Below, piece by piece: positions 10,239-20,829 of a DNA stretch of 64,000 nt (positions are counted from its first letter, which is position 1; every line of letters begins with the position of its first letter). Origin of the DNA: Pectinophora gossypiella (Eukaryota > Arthropoda > Insecta > Lepidoptera > Gelechiidae); contig NC_065423.1 of NCBI RefSeq assembly GCF_024362695.1, positions 3,465,001 through 3,529,000 of the forward strand. Reading direction: 5' to 3'. A program made the translations under genes and the position numbers. The notes under the pieces are model-generated. The model was not told the origin of the DNA. It did not search any database and saw only the letters and a program-made list of their open reading frames with translations.

Positions 10239-10320
10239 AGAACAAAACGTTCGAACAACAGTGTGAGAAATATCGGGAGTCTCATATCCCTGAGTATAAC
10301 GCGCTAAGAACCCAGTATTT
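10239..10320. repeat. R6 hairpin-repeat fragment
   Basis: AATATCGGGAGTCTCATATC followed by AACGCGCTAAGAACCCAG matches one arm and the loop of the R6 hairpin at 51183-51290. It adjoins the broken end of the M1 copy. Confidence 0.5.
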
Positions 10321-10529
10321 TTGTTTTAATTACTTATCTGTACCCAGTAAAGTATGTTTAAGGCTTAATTAAAGTGAGATTTCATCTTGTCTCATTTATT
10401 AAAACCAGTCTAATCGTTCAAACGCATACTAAGCAAACTCAAGTATCAAGAAGATTAAGCACGGAGTCCTACTTAAAAGACCAAGCAGGGGCGTCAACCT
10501 GCAATTTCGCCTACGTCATACTTCATTTT

Positions 10530-10772
10530 ATTAGTCCCGGGTACGAAATCCGGTAAGGACATATCACAAAAATCACTTTGAGAATCCTAGTTTGGTTAGG
10601 ACATTATATGCTGATCACATGATTGTCCGTGCTTCGGAAGGCACTACTTAATGATGTAAGTAAGTAGACGTTACATGAGCCATGTCAGCGGTCTTTGGTG
10701 GCTCAACAGTAACTCTGATTTGCTGTGGTTGCTCATTCTCGTCACAACTCACACGAAAGAGGAAGAAGAACC
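10530..10772 (+). mobile_element. SINE S2, 5' truncated
   Basis: Starts inside the tRNA-like head (CCGGGTACGAAATCCGGTAA), then ATATCACAAAAATCACTTTG, the central domain GTGCTTCGGAAGGCACTACT and a tail GTTACATGAGCCATGTCAGC ending CACACGAAAGAGGAAGAAG. Confidence 0.85.
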
Positions 10773-10879
10773 TTTGGCTTCATAATATTATTGTCACTAG
10801 TGTTAGGTGGTGTGTGTGTATGTATGTATGATTTGCGTTTCGTAGATATTTGACCTAACCTGTGTTGGCCTGGTATTTA

Positions 10880-11020
10880 CTACGCGGTTGGAAGGTCGAG
10901 GTCTAGGATAAATTGCCTTAAAGGGCCTCTACGTTCATGCCTTCGGCCCAACATACGCCTTCCAAAACTCCAGGACTCTATAGTCCCGAGATATAGAAAC
11001 GACATACATAAATAAAAGCC
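10880..11020 (-). mobile_element. LINE L7 3'-end fragment
   Basis: The complement of 10925-11010 (TATATCTCGGGACTATAGAG, GGAGTTTTGGAAGGCGTATG, TTGGGCCGAAGGCATGAACG) matches the plus strand at 28885-28970. Confidence 0.6.
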
Positions 11021-11227
11021 ATAGTACCAAAAATAATCAAACAAACAAGGAAAAACAATTTCAAAAATGTGTAATTGCTTTTAGGGTCAAACCGGTACGA
11101 TTTCAATGAGTTTTGGGACTCCCTTACCCTTTCAGGACTGTTTATTACATTGTTATAACTATTATGATACTCTTACTTTCCGCCTAAGCTTTTGTCCGCG
11201 TGGACTTCGGTTATCACGGCAAGAAGC

Positions 11228-11345
11228 TGACTTTATTGCACACAACATACAAAACAAATTTACACAAATGTATGATAGATACAATCTGGCGGTCTTATTG
11301 CTAAGCAGCAATTTCTTCCAGGCAATCAGTAGAAAGGAAACATAA
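11228..11345 (-). mobile_element. LINE L6 3'-end fragment
   Basis: CTTTATTGCACACAAC at the left (the complement has GCAATAAAG) and GGCGGTCTTATTGCTAAGCA with TTCTTCCAGGCAATC to the right, as at 15717, 36384 and 42903. Confidence 0.65.
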
Positions 11346-11367
11346 AATACAACAGTGGAAACAGTGG

Positions 11368-11425
11368 AAGTCGTTAATGCCAATTGCGGCAAATCTACAA
11401 TAAATCACGCCAAAAAAAAACCAAA
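11368..11425 (+). mobile_element. LINE L5 3'-tip fragment with poly(A)
   Basis: GTTAATGCCAATTGCGGCAA, ATCTACAATAAATCACGCC then an A run. It is the 3' tip of the retroposon seen whole at 36775-37047, in the sense orientation. Confidence 0.65.
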
Positions 11426-11677
11426 GCTTCCGTAGCACGGAACTAATTTACTTTTTCCGATAATCAGGTGATTCCGTAAGAGCATGTAATGTCCTATCCA
11501 AAGAATGGACAGTATCACATGTGGATTTTCGCCTGTGACCCCATCGGGAACGTATCCGGACCTCCAAATCGTGAGGCCAATGCTCTAACCACTACACCAC
11601 AGAGGCTGGGGAACAGTAATAATAAAATTAAGTCGCCTCAGACAGTATTCACTACTTGGCTGAAGCCCCACCATTAT

Positions 11678-11876
11678 ACAGGGTGTTAGTGGACATCGTT
11701 CCGAATACTGAGGGGGATGATTCATGAATCACCTCATGATTCTGAATTAATATCAATTCGAATTTTCCGTCGCCAAATTCAAGTTTTGTCAAATTATTTT
11801 CAATTCTATACTTTTGCGAGGAATTCCTGAACCACGCCCGTCAGTATTTGTTACGATGTCACTTACATCCCGTACA
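11678..11876. mobile_element. MITE M1, diverged
   Basis: ACAGGGTGTTAGTGGACATC at the left; GTTACGATGTCACTTACATC at the right. Internal GGGGGATGATTCATGAATC is partly duplicated and the arms are more diverged than in other copies. Confidence 0.7.
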
Positions 11877-11907
11877 AGTACGTGCAGATAGTCATACGGG
11901 TACGTAT

Positions 11908-12114
11908 GGGTGTTAGTAACGTAACGAAAACTTTGGGGGATAATTCAGAAAATAATTCTGAGACGATATCAAGTGGAATTTCGGAAAATTCATCCTTTTA
12001 ATTACTTTCAGTTCAATACTTTTGTGACGAAAAATTCCACTTGATATTAACTCAGAATCATGAGCTGAATAATCCCCCTGAGTATTCGTTACGGTGTCAC
12101 TAACACCCTGTATA
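11908..12114. mobile_element. MITE M1
   Basis: GGGTGTTAGTAACGTAACGA at the left, GTATTCGTTACGGTGTCACT and AACACCCTGTATA at the right, with the ATTCCACTTGATATTAACTC arm. About 205 bp, near full length and only about 30 bp from the previous copy. Confidence 0.85.
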
Positions 12115-12354
12115 AATTGTGAATCTGTTGCAAACAATACCAGCGGATGAAGCCTAGTCGCAAGGGATTGCCTCCTTTCTCGATAAACCAATTTAGTTAG
12201 AACCCTCGCAAGATTGAATAGGAAAACAAATTAATTAATGAGATTCATAATAAGATAATTAATTATATTATATTAAATTAACACGGGCTTTAATCCCGTC
12301 TGGAACGTGTATGAGTGGCTATTATAGCTCTATATTGTAAAGTCAAAGTAAGTT

Positions 12355-12654
12355 GAGGAGCTCGGTGGCGCAGCGGTAAACGCGCTCGGTCTGCGATTGT
12401 TGAAGTAAAGCAACTTTCGCAGAGGCCGGTCATAGGATGGGTGACCACAAAAAAAAAGTTTTCATCTCGAGCTCCTCCGTGCTTCGGAAGGCACGTTAAG
12501 CCGTTGGTCCCGGCTGCATTAGCAGTCGTTAATAACCACCAATCCGCACTGGGCCCGAGTGGTGGTTTAAGGCCCGATCTCCCTATCCATCCATAGGGAA
12601 GGCCCGTGCCCCAGCAGTGGGAACGTTAATGGGCTGATGATGATGATGATGATT
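12355..12654 (+). mobile_element. SINE S3 (5S-rRNA-like head), full length
   Basis: Begins GGAGCTCGGTGGCGCAGCGG, which fits the tRNA A-box pattern. It then has a 5S-like internal promoter: GAAGTAAAGCAACTTTCGCA and GGCCGGTCATAGGATGGGTG ACC. The central domain GTGCTTCGGAAGGCACGTTA is shared with S1 and S2. The tail is GGCCCGATCTCCCTATCCAT ... GACGTTAATGGGCTGATGAT with a (GAT)n end. Confidence 0.92.
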
Positions 12655-12675
12655 GTAAAGTCACATCCATATTCC

Positions 12676-12792
12676 CAGAAAGCCTTTTTAACGTGACTTA
12701 TTGTAGATTTGCCGTAAATGGCATTAACTACTTGGCCAGACAAGTGGGGAGCGCTGAGGACTCTCACACGATGGCGGGCCATACTCATACTC
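12676..12792 (-). mobile_element. LINE L5 3' fragment
   Basis: ACGTGACTTATTGTAGATTT, GGCATTAACTACTTGGCCAG and GGGGAGCGCTGAGGACTCTC; the complement ends in the L5 3' tip. It lies directly after the S3 SINE. Confidence 0.7.
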
Positions 12793-12802
12793 ATTTACAA
12801 TA

Positions 12803-13170
12803 TAAGCTCACGACTATATCTCAATTAGGAAGCAAGCCTTTGTGCCTAGCGCTTTAAGCGATAAGGCCGCCATTAGCCATGTACTTAGTTAAGAGTCTTT
12901 TTGTATTTTTTTTTTATATATTGGTGCAATAAAGTGTATTTGTATTGTACTGTATTGTAGGAAGTCAGAGGTACATTCATCGCAAGATGAATTAAGTACC
13001 CACACTTCACTGAGCTTTCTGTTAGACCAATATAATAGGTGGTGAGCCGTATCGCCGTATATAATGGTCGAGCCGACTGTGTTAGTGAAACTGCACTTGA
13101 GATGAATTAATATATCATTGGTGCAAGTGCGGTACCGGGGTTCGATAAGGCGCTCCCCGTTTTGAGAAGC
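12803..13170 (-). mobile_element. SINE S5 interrupted by a LINE L6 3' end
   Basis: 12803-12830 (AAGCTCACGACTATATCTCA) and 12960-13170 (GAGGTACATTCATCGCAAGA, GTGAGCCGTATCGCCGTATA, and GGTACCGGGGTTCGATAAGG near the head) are the two parts of one S5. A plus-strand L6 piece (12832-12957: GCGCTTTAAGCGATAAGGCC ... GGTGCAATAAAGTGTATT) sits between them. Confidence 0.7.
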
Positions 13171-13182
13171 AAAGCGGTGTAC

Positions 13183-13330
13183 AGTCATGGGCAATATAAT
13201 GTACCCAGTTTAGGACTCTGTCGCACTAACATATTTGACATTCAGTAAGACTTACAGTTCAATTTGTCAAAAAAGTTAATGTGACATGGTACCAAAGTGT
13301 ATACATATTAATGCTCGTGACCGTACCACA
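13183..13330. mobile_element. MITE R8
   Basis: ACAGTCATGGGCAATATAAT, GGACTCTGTCGCACTAACAT, GGTACCAAAGTGTATACATA and AATGCTCGTGACCGTACC; full length compared with 8918. Confidence 0.7.
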
Positions 13331-13835
13331 GGACCGCGGTGACCATGCTCATATTTACATTATTTTTTTTCATAAAATATTAATTTATTTTACATGTAAA
13401 ATTTTATTTTTATTGTAAGTATAATTCAAATCGTGCGTACACACCTGTACCTATGACATATACCTAAATTATATTTTTTATTGTTTATTTATAATGAAAT
13501 ATTTAATAAATTAATAGACATGTCAATTTTAGTAAAAGACTCACAGTCTACTTAAAGAAGAAGAATACATACTTTTTAACAATTGCAACATAAAAATACC
13601 TTTTAGAAAAAAGTTGAGTACAAGAAATATTTATTTTTTACTTTTTAATTAATTTTATATTCATCCATCTATCTGTTATTATCAGACGTGTTTGTAACCG
13701 TTGTAATTACTTACAGTGAATTATATGCGAAGTGGCAAAACAATCAGCGTTTTTTAGTACAGTCTGCGAGTGATGAAACTAGTTAAACCACACCACTAAC
13801 ACAACATGTACATTATTTTATCATAGGCACCTATA
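13331..13835. other. AT-rich stretch, nothing recognised
   Basis: Long A/T runs, no reading frame with protein character and no match to the repeat families described in this window. Confidence 0.5.
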
Positions 13836-14222
13836 GTTATGCCTTTGGTCTTGGTTCCATACAAGACCATTAACCCGGCCCCAGGGGGAACAGAGTCATC
13901 TTCTCTGCCCTCCACTGGGGCAATTCCTGTTCGGCGCGTCCTTGCCGCGGGGGGCCTCTTACTTCAGTAGGCCGGAGTGAGATGGTGGCTGAGTTCGAAT
14001 ATGGACCCAGACCTACGGTGTCAGTACTATTCAGAGGCGGAGGACAGTAGTCCTAGTATGGCTTTGTAATAGACTACTCTGGGCGCCATCCCACTTGCGT
14101 CAGACAGAGTACTGCGGGGCGGAAGGCAAGAGGGAAACCACTGCCCTATTTTTCCGTAAAAAAGTAGCATGGAAAATGCTGCACCGACAAGAGCGTGGCT
14201 CTTAAATTGATGATGATGATGA
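13836..14222 (+). mobile_element. LINE L4 3'-end element
   Basis: CAGTACTATTCAGAGGCGGA, GACTACTCTGGGCGCCATCC, GTCAGACAGAGTACTGCGGG and AAAATGCTGCACCGACAAGA then GCGTGGCTCTTAAATTGATG with a (GAT)n tail. The phrase KMLHRQERGS is readable near 14180-14210, a LINE-like C-terminus. A second copy is at 51998-52203. Confidence 0.7.
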
Positions 14223-14529
14223 CCTTTAGTTATGTAGCAACCTAAATATCATGTAGCAACCGGCATGCACAAATTTCCCAAATAACGTCCCAAAAAGCTT
14301 CCTTATCGAAAGACAACTTATTAATATACGACGCGCAGCATAATTTTATTAAACGCTCCGACAGAAAGAATGCGAAATAACATCGTACGAAGGAGGCAGT
14401 GAATTACATCGTACGATAATTTGATCACAAATTAAACAAGTTTCTAGATCGTTACTCATTACCATGACGGCGGGAGAAGTTTGTAAGTTAGTCGGCTACT
14501 GGCTCAAGATATGTGGAGGCTGGAGTGGA

Positions 14530-14763
14530 ACACGTTCGAAGCCACAAATTCAGATCTTATTCGAGATCCCTCGCAGAGAGGCTTTGACTCCAAACGAAAA
14601 ATCTAGACCCGACTGAACCGGTGTAGAACCAACCATGGAAAGTCGAACCATCACCTACATAAATGGGGTTTAAAGGAGTCGCCATACTGTGAATGTGGTC
14701 ACCCGGATCAAACCCTATCTCACATAGCGAACGAGTGCCCTCTACACCGGCGGATATATTAAA
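14530..14763 (+). pseudogene. C-terminus of an R1/Jockey-like LINE polyprotein, broken
   Basis: One frame reads TFEATNSDLIRDPSQRGFDS, KRKI, a stop (TAG at about 14603), then TRLNRCRTNHGKSNHHLHKW, GLKESPYCECGHPDQTLSHI and ANECPLHRRIY before TAA. The C-x-C-G-x(3)-Q-T-x(2)-H-I-x(3)-C-P signature after HKWG is the usual C-terminal motif of R1/Jockey-clade non-LTR retrotransposon proteins encoded downstream of the reverse transcriptase. The internal stop and the lack of any RT domain upstream make it a 5'-truncated dead copy. No tail or target duplication was found. Clade placement is by motif only. Confidence 0.85.
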
Positions 14764-15046
14764 TAATGAGCCAGAGGTGTGGTGTAAAATAGTGACTAAG
14801 ATTGAGAATGGAATGTTAAGTTGGTTTGGACACGTAGAGTGGATAATAACTTTGGCTCTTAAGATAGGTACTTACCTGGCAAATGCTTATCCATCCAGCC
14901 AGTCATTTGTAACGTCTCTCATCATAAAATATTTCACACACGTTATTCACTTGTCCTTTTGTTAGTCTGTTTAGCAAAAACGGATTACTTTTCTCCCACA
15001 ATGTCAATTAAGTTACAAAACTATTATCTCCTTTGGATAAGGGAAC

Positions 15047-15232
15047 TGGGGGTTAAAAAGGAATTGCTTTCATCAAAAAAATCAATATTGCAATTTAACA
15101 TTTGCGCGTATAAAATGTGCAAAGTGCGTAATGATAACGAATGTCAAATAGCATGTTGTAGCACGTTGCTGTTGTGTTGTGCGTTGTTGTGTTTGAATTG
15201 CTTCGATGTGGCTTTTTTAACCCCCAATCAAT
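15047..15232. mobile_element. MITE M2, full length, diverged
   Basis: GGGGGTTAAAAAGGAATTGC at the left; GAATTGCTTCGATGTGGCTT and TTTTAACCCCC at the right, with AATATTGCAATTTAACATTT inside. The region GTTGCTGTTGTGTTGTGCGT is an expanded local repeat not seen in other copies. Confidence 0.75.
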
Positions 15233-15716
15233 AGGATAGTACTTATTCTCCTTTACCCGTAGCAAAACGTGTGATCCCGCACCCTACACCCGAGACACGT
15301 GCCTACACTGTGGTGTACCACTTCCTGATAGAAAATTGAGTCTTTATATGCATTAACTTTGATGCCTGGGTATTATAAAGTGGTATACACACTACAAGCC
15401 GTCGACCGTGGTCACGAGGTGACTGGCGCGGCGTGGCTGTCATTGCGAAGGTTTTGTAGTTGTAACTACCCTCATTTCACTACTATTATTTGTCGGGTAT
15501 ACAACACACACAGTGTCCACAGATACGTCCGACGATAAATCGCGATATCCGATCATTTGTTTTATCACTAGAATCCACGCGCTGGCAATTTAAATCCATT
15601 TTCTCTATTAAAATTCTTATTATTATGTAGTTAATAGTAATGACGTTCCGTTAAACGTGGTGGCCGCAACACGGCTTTAACGTCAGGAAAACAAAATTTA
15701 TAAGCTAATTGTTTTC
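15233..15716. other. No gene recognised
   Basis: A moderately GC-rich patch around 15390-15470 (GACCGTGGTCACGAGGTGAC) stands out from the AT-rich surroundings but has no readable domain on either strand. Confidence 0.4.
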
Positions 15717-15872
15717 AATCAATCAATCATTATAAATACAAATATACTTTATTGCACAAAATCATAAACACAGGACATGTACAGACGAATAAAATAAGCA
15801 CAATATGCGGTCTACCAGACAACCGTAGGGTGAAAGAAGTTTATGCATCGGAACGCATTGTGGTGCAATACA
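15717..15872 (-). mobile_element. LINE L6 3'-end fragment
   Basis: ATCAATCAATCATTATAAAT then ATACTTTATTGCACAAAATC (AATAAAG on the minus strand) and AACCGTAGGGTGAAAGAAG. The (GATT)n end is shared with the copy at 42903. Confidence 0.7.
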
Positions 15873-15959
15873 ATAAAATGAAATAAGAACACTCTCGACT
15901 GATATACCTTTCAAACAAAAAAACGCATTAAAATCGGATTATCCGTTTGGGAGCTACTA

Positions 15960-16735
15960 TGCCACAGACAGACATTAATTTAATTTAATTTCAATTTAAT
16001 TTAATTTATTTAATTTTTTTATTACATTTTTTGTGTAATTTTAATTTTACCTTATTTTTAAATACTTAAGTACCCTTAATTGTATAAGTTATGTACGCCG
16101 TAATTGTCATATATATTAGTCACAATACCGTAACCTTATAAATGTAAAATGTTTTAATGTATGTGATGTGGTTGTACTTTATAAATAAATAAATAGACAG
16201 ACACACATTTACACAGACACGTCAAACTCATATCACCCCGTCGTTTTTGCGTCGGGGGTTAAAAATAAAGTATAATATATACTGATACGCACAAATACAA
16301 ACATACACATAAGATATACAATATAATACATAATAAGGAGAATAAGAAAATCGTAGCTTTTTACCTTATTAAAAATTGTATCACGTATCTCGTTACGTGA
16401 GTCTTGGCAAACCCAAGAAACCCTGACGGCTGGATGGATGAAGTTGGTCATTGATCTCACAATAGACGTGGGAGAGGTTTATTTATTTATTTATTAAGTA
16501 CTCCTACATCATATATACGTATATAAAACATTAAAAAGTAAGACAATTCCTAAAATTAAGACTTATATACATATATGACAATTACAGTGTACATAGCATC
16601 TACAAATTAGTAATTAAATTAACAAAACAGTCTCTATTTAACCAATATGAATAAAATATGAAATTTAAGTAGAATAAAAAAAAAATATGAATTTACTTAT
16701 TACTTCATTTTTTTTTATTCTACTGAAGAAGAGGT
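15960..16735. other. Low-complexity AT-rich DNA
   Basis: AATTTAATTT-type repeats at 15973-16030, scattered TATATA tracts and (TTTA)n at about 16480-16500. No gene and no family match seen. Confidence 0.5.
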
Positions 16736-16745
16736 GAACTATGAT

Positions 16746-17224
16746 ATACAGGGTGTTAGTAACATCGTAACGAATACTGAGGGAGATGATTCAGACGTTG
16801 ATTCTGAGTTAATATCAAGTGGAATTTTCCGTCGCAAAAGTGCCGTGGTAGCCCAGTTGGTAGAACGCTTGCCTCTCACTTTGAGGTCGCAGGTTCGAAT
16901 CCAGCACAGACCTAAACCAATGATTGTCGAAGTTGTTGTCGAATTCATGTTTGGATCATAAGTGATTATCACGTGCTCTGGGGTGAAGGAATACATCGTG
17001 AGGAAACCCACATTCCCGAGAAATGCATTTTCGGAGGTATGTGACCTAACCTGTATTAGGCTGACTTTCCCTTCGCGGGTTGGAAGGTCAGACAGGCAGT
17101 CGCTTCTGTAAAAAACCGGACCTGTCTAATCTTCAGGTTAGGTAAGCGGACACTGTGAAAAACGGGATAACGTTAACTCAGAATCATAGTCTGAATCACC
17201 CCTCAAAGTTTTCGTTACGATGCC
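16746..17224. mobile_element. MITE M1 split by a SINE S4
   Basis: The left part 16746-16850 (ACAGGGTGTTAGTAACATCG ... GGAATTTTCCGTCGCAAAAG) and right part 17173-17224 (TTAACTCAGAATCATAGTCT ... GTTTTCGTTACGATG) flank the SINE. The centre and some of the right arm of the MITE were lost at the insertion. Confidence 0.8.
16851..17172 (+). mobile_element. SINE S4 inserted in MITE M1
   Basis: GCCGTGGTAGCCCAGTTGGT, B box GGTTCGAATCCAGC, AAACCCACATTCCCGAGAAA, GGTTGGAAGGTCAGACAGGC and GGATAACG at the end. Full length, close to the 4140 copy. Confidence 0.9.
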
Positions 17225-17454
17225 TGTATTTTTGAATATTCCCCTACATTCAAAACTGACACGTGGCAAACAAGTTTAAATGCTAATCCACTCCGGCCAA
17301 TACTCGCATTATTAAAAAAGACTAACTTTCAACGCTAGAAAATAGACCAGACAAAATGTATTCTGACTAACGAATGAATTATAATTTCAGTATTCTAACA
17401 TGACCTCAATAAATGTCATGTCATGTCCTTAATAAATAAATAAATAATAATGAC

Positions 17455-17512
17455 GCCACGACCACATTCCCAATTGGGGTAATCAGAGCTACATCCATCG
17501 CAAGATGATCTA
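17455..17512 (-). mobile_element. SINE S5 fragment
   Basis: CCCAATTGGGGTAATCAGAG then CTACATCCATCGCAAGATGA and TCTAAGTA. Only the tail-proximal part remains. Confidence 0.6.
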
Positions 17513-17599
17513 AGTATTACAAAGTTGTTCATGCTATGCATTTATGCATTTACTATCAATAAAAATTCAAAAATAAAAACAAAAATTCCATTTTTTTTC

Positions 17600-17688
17600 A
17601 AGTGATTTATTGTAGATTTGCCGCTAATGGTTAACTACTTGGCCAGACAAATGGGAAGCGCTGAGGGCTCTCATCCTGTACAAAAAAG
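17600..17688 (-). mobile_element. LINE L5 3' fragment
   Basis: GTGATTTATTGTAGATTTGC, GGTTAACTACTTGGCCAGAC and GGGAAGCGCTGAGGGCTCTC, preceded by a T run. Confidence 0.65.
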
Positions 17689-17736
17689 AAAACATTTAAT
17701 AATCTTGAAACTAGAATCATAGAATAAGGGATAATA

Positions 17737-17800
17737 TACTTAAAACACTTAATAACGGGTTCTTACCGCATTTGAAATAGGGATATGAGACTCCCAACAA
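17737..17800. repeat. R6 hairpin repeat, half
   Basis: ACTTAATAACGGGTTCTTAC then CGCATTTGAAATAGGGATAT and GAGACTCCCA: one arm and the loop of R6, with the other arm missing. Confidence 0.6.
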
Positions 17801-17849
17801 CAACACAAACAATGACCATTGACACAACAATGACCATTGACTTAAAACA

Positions 17850-18053
17850 ATGTATAATACTACTTATAGAACGGCAACTCTCCGCTCCCCACCAGCGGCT
17901 GAGCTAGGTTTATCTCACCCCTCCCCGGTCTTACTTTAGTCTTCAATCGTATGGCGTCAGACATCACACACACAAATGCGCGTGTACGATAACGTCTATG
18001 TGTAGTGTCTGTGTAAAACGAGAATTTTTGTACGAAGGGTCCGGGGTGTGCCA
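17850..18053 (+). repeat. Repeat M5
   Basis: TATAGAACGGCAACTCTCCG, CCCACCAGCGGCTGAGCTAG, CGTATGGCGTCAGACATCAC, GCGCGTGTACGATAACGTCT and GAAGGGTCCGGGGTGTG. Near full length; compare 30269-30484. Confidence 0.7.
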
Positions 18054-18551
18054 GAATATAGCCCTTTTAACCCTCTTGACTCTTTTCTTAATCTCAACGC
18101 ACGATAAACTTCAACTTTGTAAGTAAAATGTCACATAAACTCGCATTTTGCATGTAAAAGTGTCCGTTTTACCTTAGATTTACCAAAGCACCATGAAAAC
18201 AAAATGACCTTTGTAAGTAAAGTTCCCACAAAAGGGACGCGAAGGTTTCATTGTGGATCCGAAATTGCCGCAACCGAAATTCTGCAGGTTGGATCTGAAA
18301 GTTGGATGCTCCAACCCACGCCGTTTTATTATTAATTTCAAATGTAATTTCAACCTTACTATGGTAATAACTAGTGAAAATATTTGGAGAGGAAGTGTTT
18401 AGTGAAAGCATGTAGACATTTTCGTACCAATATAAAATAGATAATTCCAGACTCTTTAAGAGAACGTCTATTTCAGTAGAATTAGTACTTAATTACAATT
18501 CAATATACTTAGTTAATATTAAAACATTAAAAACAATACATTGTTTTAAGT

Positions 18552-18695
18552 TTACGCTGTTCTTACCGCGTTTAAAATAGGGTAATGAGACTCCCGATAT
18601 TTCGACACTGTTGCAAGTGCCATGATCACGGGATGACTGAGTCATAATCATAGTTAAACGCGGTAAGAATCCGTTATTATGTGTTTTAATTATTA
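18552..18695. repeat. R6 hairpin repeat, long-loop version
   Basis: TTCTTACCGCGTTTAAAATA at the left and AGTTAAACGCGGTAAGAATC at the right form the stem; the loop of about 90 nt includes GACTCCCGATATTTCGACAC. Confidence 0.7.
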
Positions 18696-18964
18696 AAAAC
18701 AATAGCTTCAATGCGCCGCCGTACGAGTTAAAGTATAGAAGCCAGTGTTGTGACATTCATTAGCATAGTGATGTATCAATCAGCCGATCGATTTTGTTCT
18801 GTCTAACAGTACCCATCGATTATATTTCATAAAAAACATTCATTCATTTATATTTATTATATATCCGAAAAGTAAAACATATCCCAATGTTGTGTTTATC
18901 CTAAGGGTTGGTAGAAATATGTAAAGACAAAGCTGACTCTGATTATAAAGTTTTATTCGTTTTT

Positions 18965-19300
18965 TACTCTTACGGTTAACAGCTAAAGAAAGTTCGCCAT
19001 TTTGATTGATGAAAGGAGTTCTATCAACTACTCTAAGGTACTAGGCGAACATAACTAAGGTAGGGTATCCTATCAATTTCATAGACCGACCGCTCAAAAG
19101 AAATTGCCGAGAAAATTGCTCTTTGTCCTCTCCAATAGTGAAATTAAAAAAAAAGTCTTAAAGAAGAATCTCATCGATGGGCGATTCCATCAATCGTCCT
19201 GAGGTACCAGGCGGACATAGTTTAGAAGCGTCTGTCGATAAACTCCTTCCTTTGCCCGGAGTTCTCGGTAATTGAAAAATATTCTTTTAATTAAAGAACA
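18965..19300. repeat. Degenerate two-unit duplication, period about 166 bp
   Basis: AAGGTACTAGGCGAACATAA at about 19035 and GAGGTACCAGGCGGACATAG at about 19201 are equivalent points. Flanks also correspond (CTATCAACTACTCT against CCATCAATCGTCCT; TTTGTCCTCTCC against TTTGCCCGGAGT). On the minus strand each unit starts a short frame (MFA-x-YLRVVDRTPF against MSAWYLRTIDGIAH), which I cannot assign. Confidence 0.5.
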
Positions 19301-19474
19301 CGGCCCCTCAATCACTTAGTTCCTCGCCTACAGGATAATATAACTCTTGTACATATTTTCTATTAACTGTATTAAACGGAAATGAGCTTCCTTCCAGTGT
19401 TATTAAACGCTCTGTCTTGTACATTCACTTTGAAAGGAAAAAGTTATGAGTTAATATTATAAACATAGCATGAG

Positions 19475-19714
19475 CTCACGACTATATCCTAATGGGATAG
19501 ATAGAGGTACATCCATCGCAAGATGAACTAAGTACCCACACCTCACCGAGCTTTCTGTTAGACCAACGTGTAGGTGTGAGCCGTATCGCCGTCTATAATG
19601 GTCGAGCCAACTGTGTTAATGAAAACTGCACTGAAGATAAATTAAAATACCATTGCTGCCAGTCCGTTACTCGTTTGAGAAACAAGCCAGTGTACCCATA
19701 GGACTACAGTGACT
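19475..19714 (-). mobile_element. SINE S5, near full length
   Basis: GAGCTCACGACTATATCCTA, GAGGTACATCCATCGCAAGA, GTGAGCCGTATCGCCGTCTA, CTGCACTGAAGATAAATTAA and GAGAAACAAGCCAGTGTACC. On the minus strand the head (GTACACTGGCTTGTTTCTC) precedes the body. Confidence 0.75.
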
Positions 19715-19810
19715 TATTAATATTATTGTGCACGAAACACATTTGGCCATGCAAGGGTTTGGTCTGGATGGACTTAAGGTGGAGGTTCTGAACTGAAACG
19801 GCTGACACTG

Positions 19811-20034
19811 ATTGTGTTAGTGACATCGTAACGATAGGAATGATTCAGACCATAATTCTAAGTTGATATGAAGTGGAATTTTCCGTCGCAAAAGTATAGA
19901 ACTGAAAATATTTTTTAGAAATACTAAAATCTTCATGACTTATTCGACGGGTAATTCCACTTGATATCGACTCAGAATCATGGCCTGAATCATCCCCTTC
20001 AGTATTCTTTACGGTGTCACTAACACCCTGTATA
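19811..20034. mobile_element. MITE M1
   Basis: GTGTTAGTGACATCGTAACG at the left, TACGGTGTCACTAACACCCT at the right, arms GAAGTGGAATTTTCCGTCGC and GTAATTCCACTTGATATCGA. Confidence 0.85.
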
Positions 20035-20039
20035 GGTTA

Positions 20040-20820
20040 TTGAGCACTTGATTATTACACTGATGAAAATACACTGAAGCAAACTAAAATAATCTGATAA
20101 TATATAATGATGATACGTCGTTCTCAACGAACACGCATTAGGCAAATCTCGAGAGCGAAGAGTGTGAATGTTTTCATAGACAAAAATATATATAATATAT
20201 CCTATTAGATCTGACCACAGACCTAAACTATATAACCCTATACACCCGAGATAACACGATTGTGAGGGTCTGATTGCTGAAGACCAGCTAAGCTAGGACA
20301 TTTATCCGTATTTTTCTAAAGGTCTTTACACAGTAAGAAAAGATGCCACTAACATTTTAAAGACCTAGCAAAGATTTTGTTCCTTCGGTTGTAAAAGGAT
20401 AAAGTATAAAAAAGTAAAACTTTGATTTAGACTATGTTGATTTTTTGTATATATTCTTAGAATGTAGAATATAGACAACAAATTTCTCTTACACTCATAC
20501 ACTCATCAATAAACTGTAATTAGTAATTAATTTATTTGCTTTCTTTTTTTCACTCCTTTTTTGCTGCGGTTGGAACCGAAATTACCAGTTAAAATGTAAT
20601 ACATATATATGTAAGAGGTGGATACTCCTGACACAGGTAAATTAATTTGCCTACTAAGAGATCCCAATTTATTGTAATTATGTTTATTTGGTTTAAGCAA
20701 TAAATATTTTTCATTTTTTTTTTCATTTTCAGAATGGAAAAAGGAGCCCTATTGGTTAGAAAAAGCAGCGAAGTGGAGAATACTCACTACCTGGTCAGGT
20801 TGTTTAAAGGGAGGTCTGTG
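20040..20820. other. AT-rich stretch without recognised gene or repeat
   Basis: Mostly A/T-rich. A phrase near 20812 (GGGAGGTCTGTGCCCTG) resembles the RTE-type tail of S1 SINEs (GGGAGGCCTGTGCCCAG) but is too short to call. Confidence 0.4.
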
Positions 20821-20829
20821 CCCTGTAAA

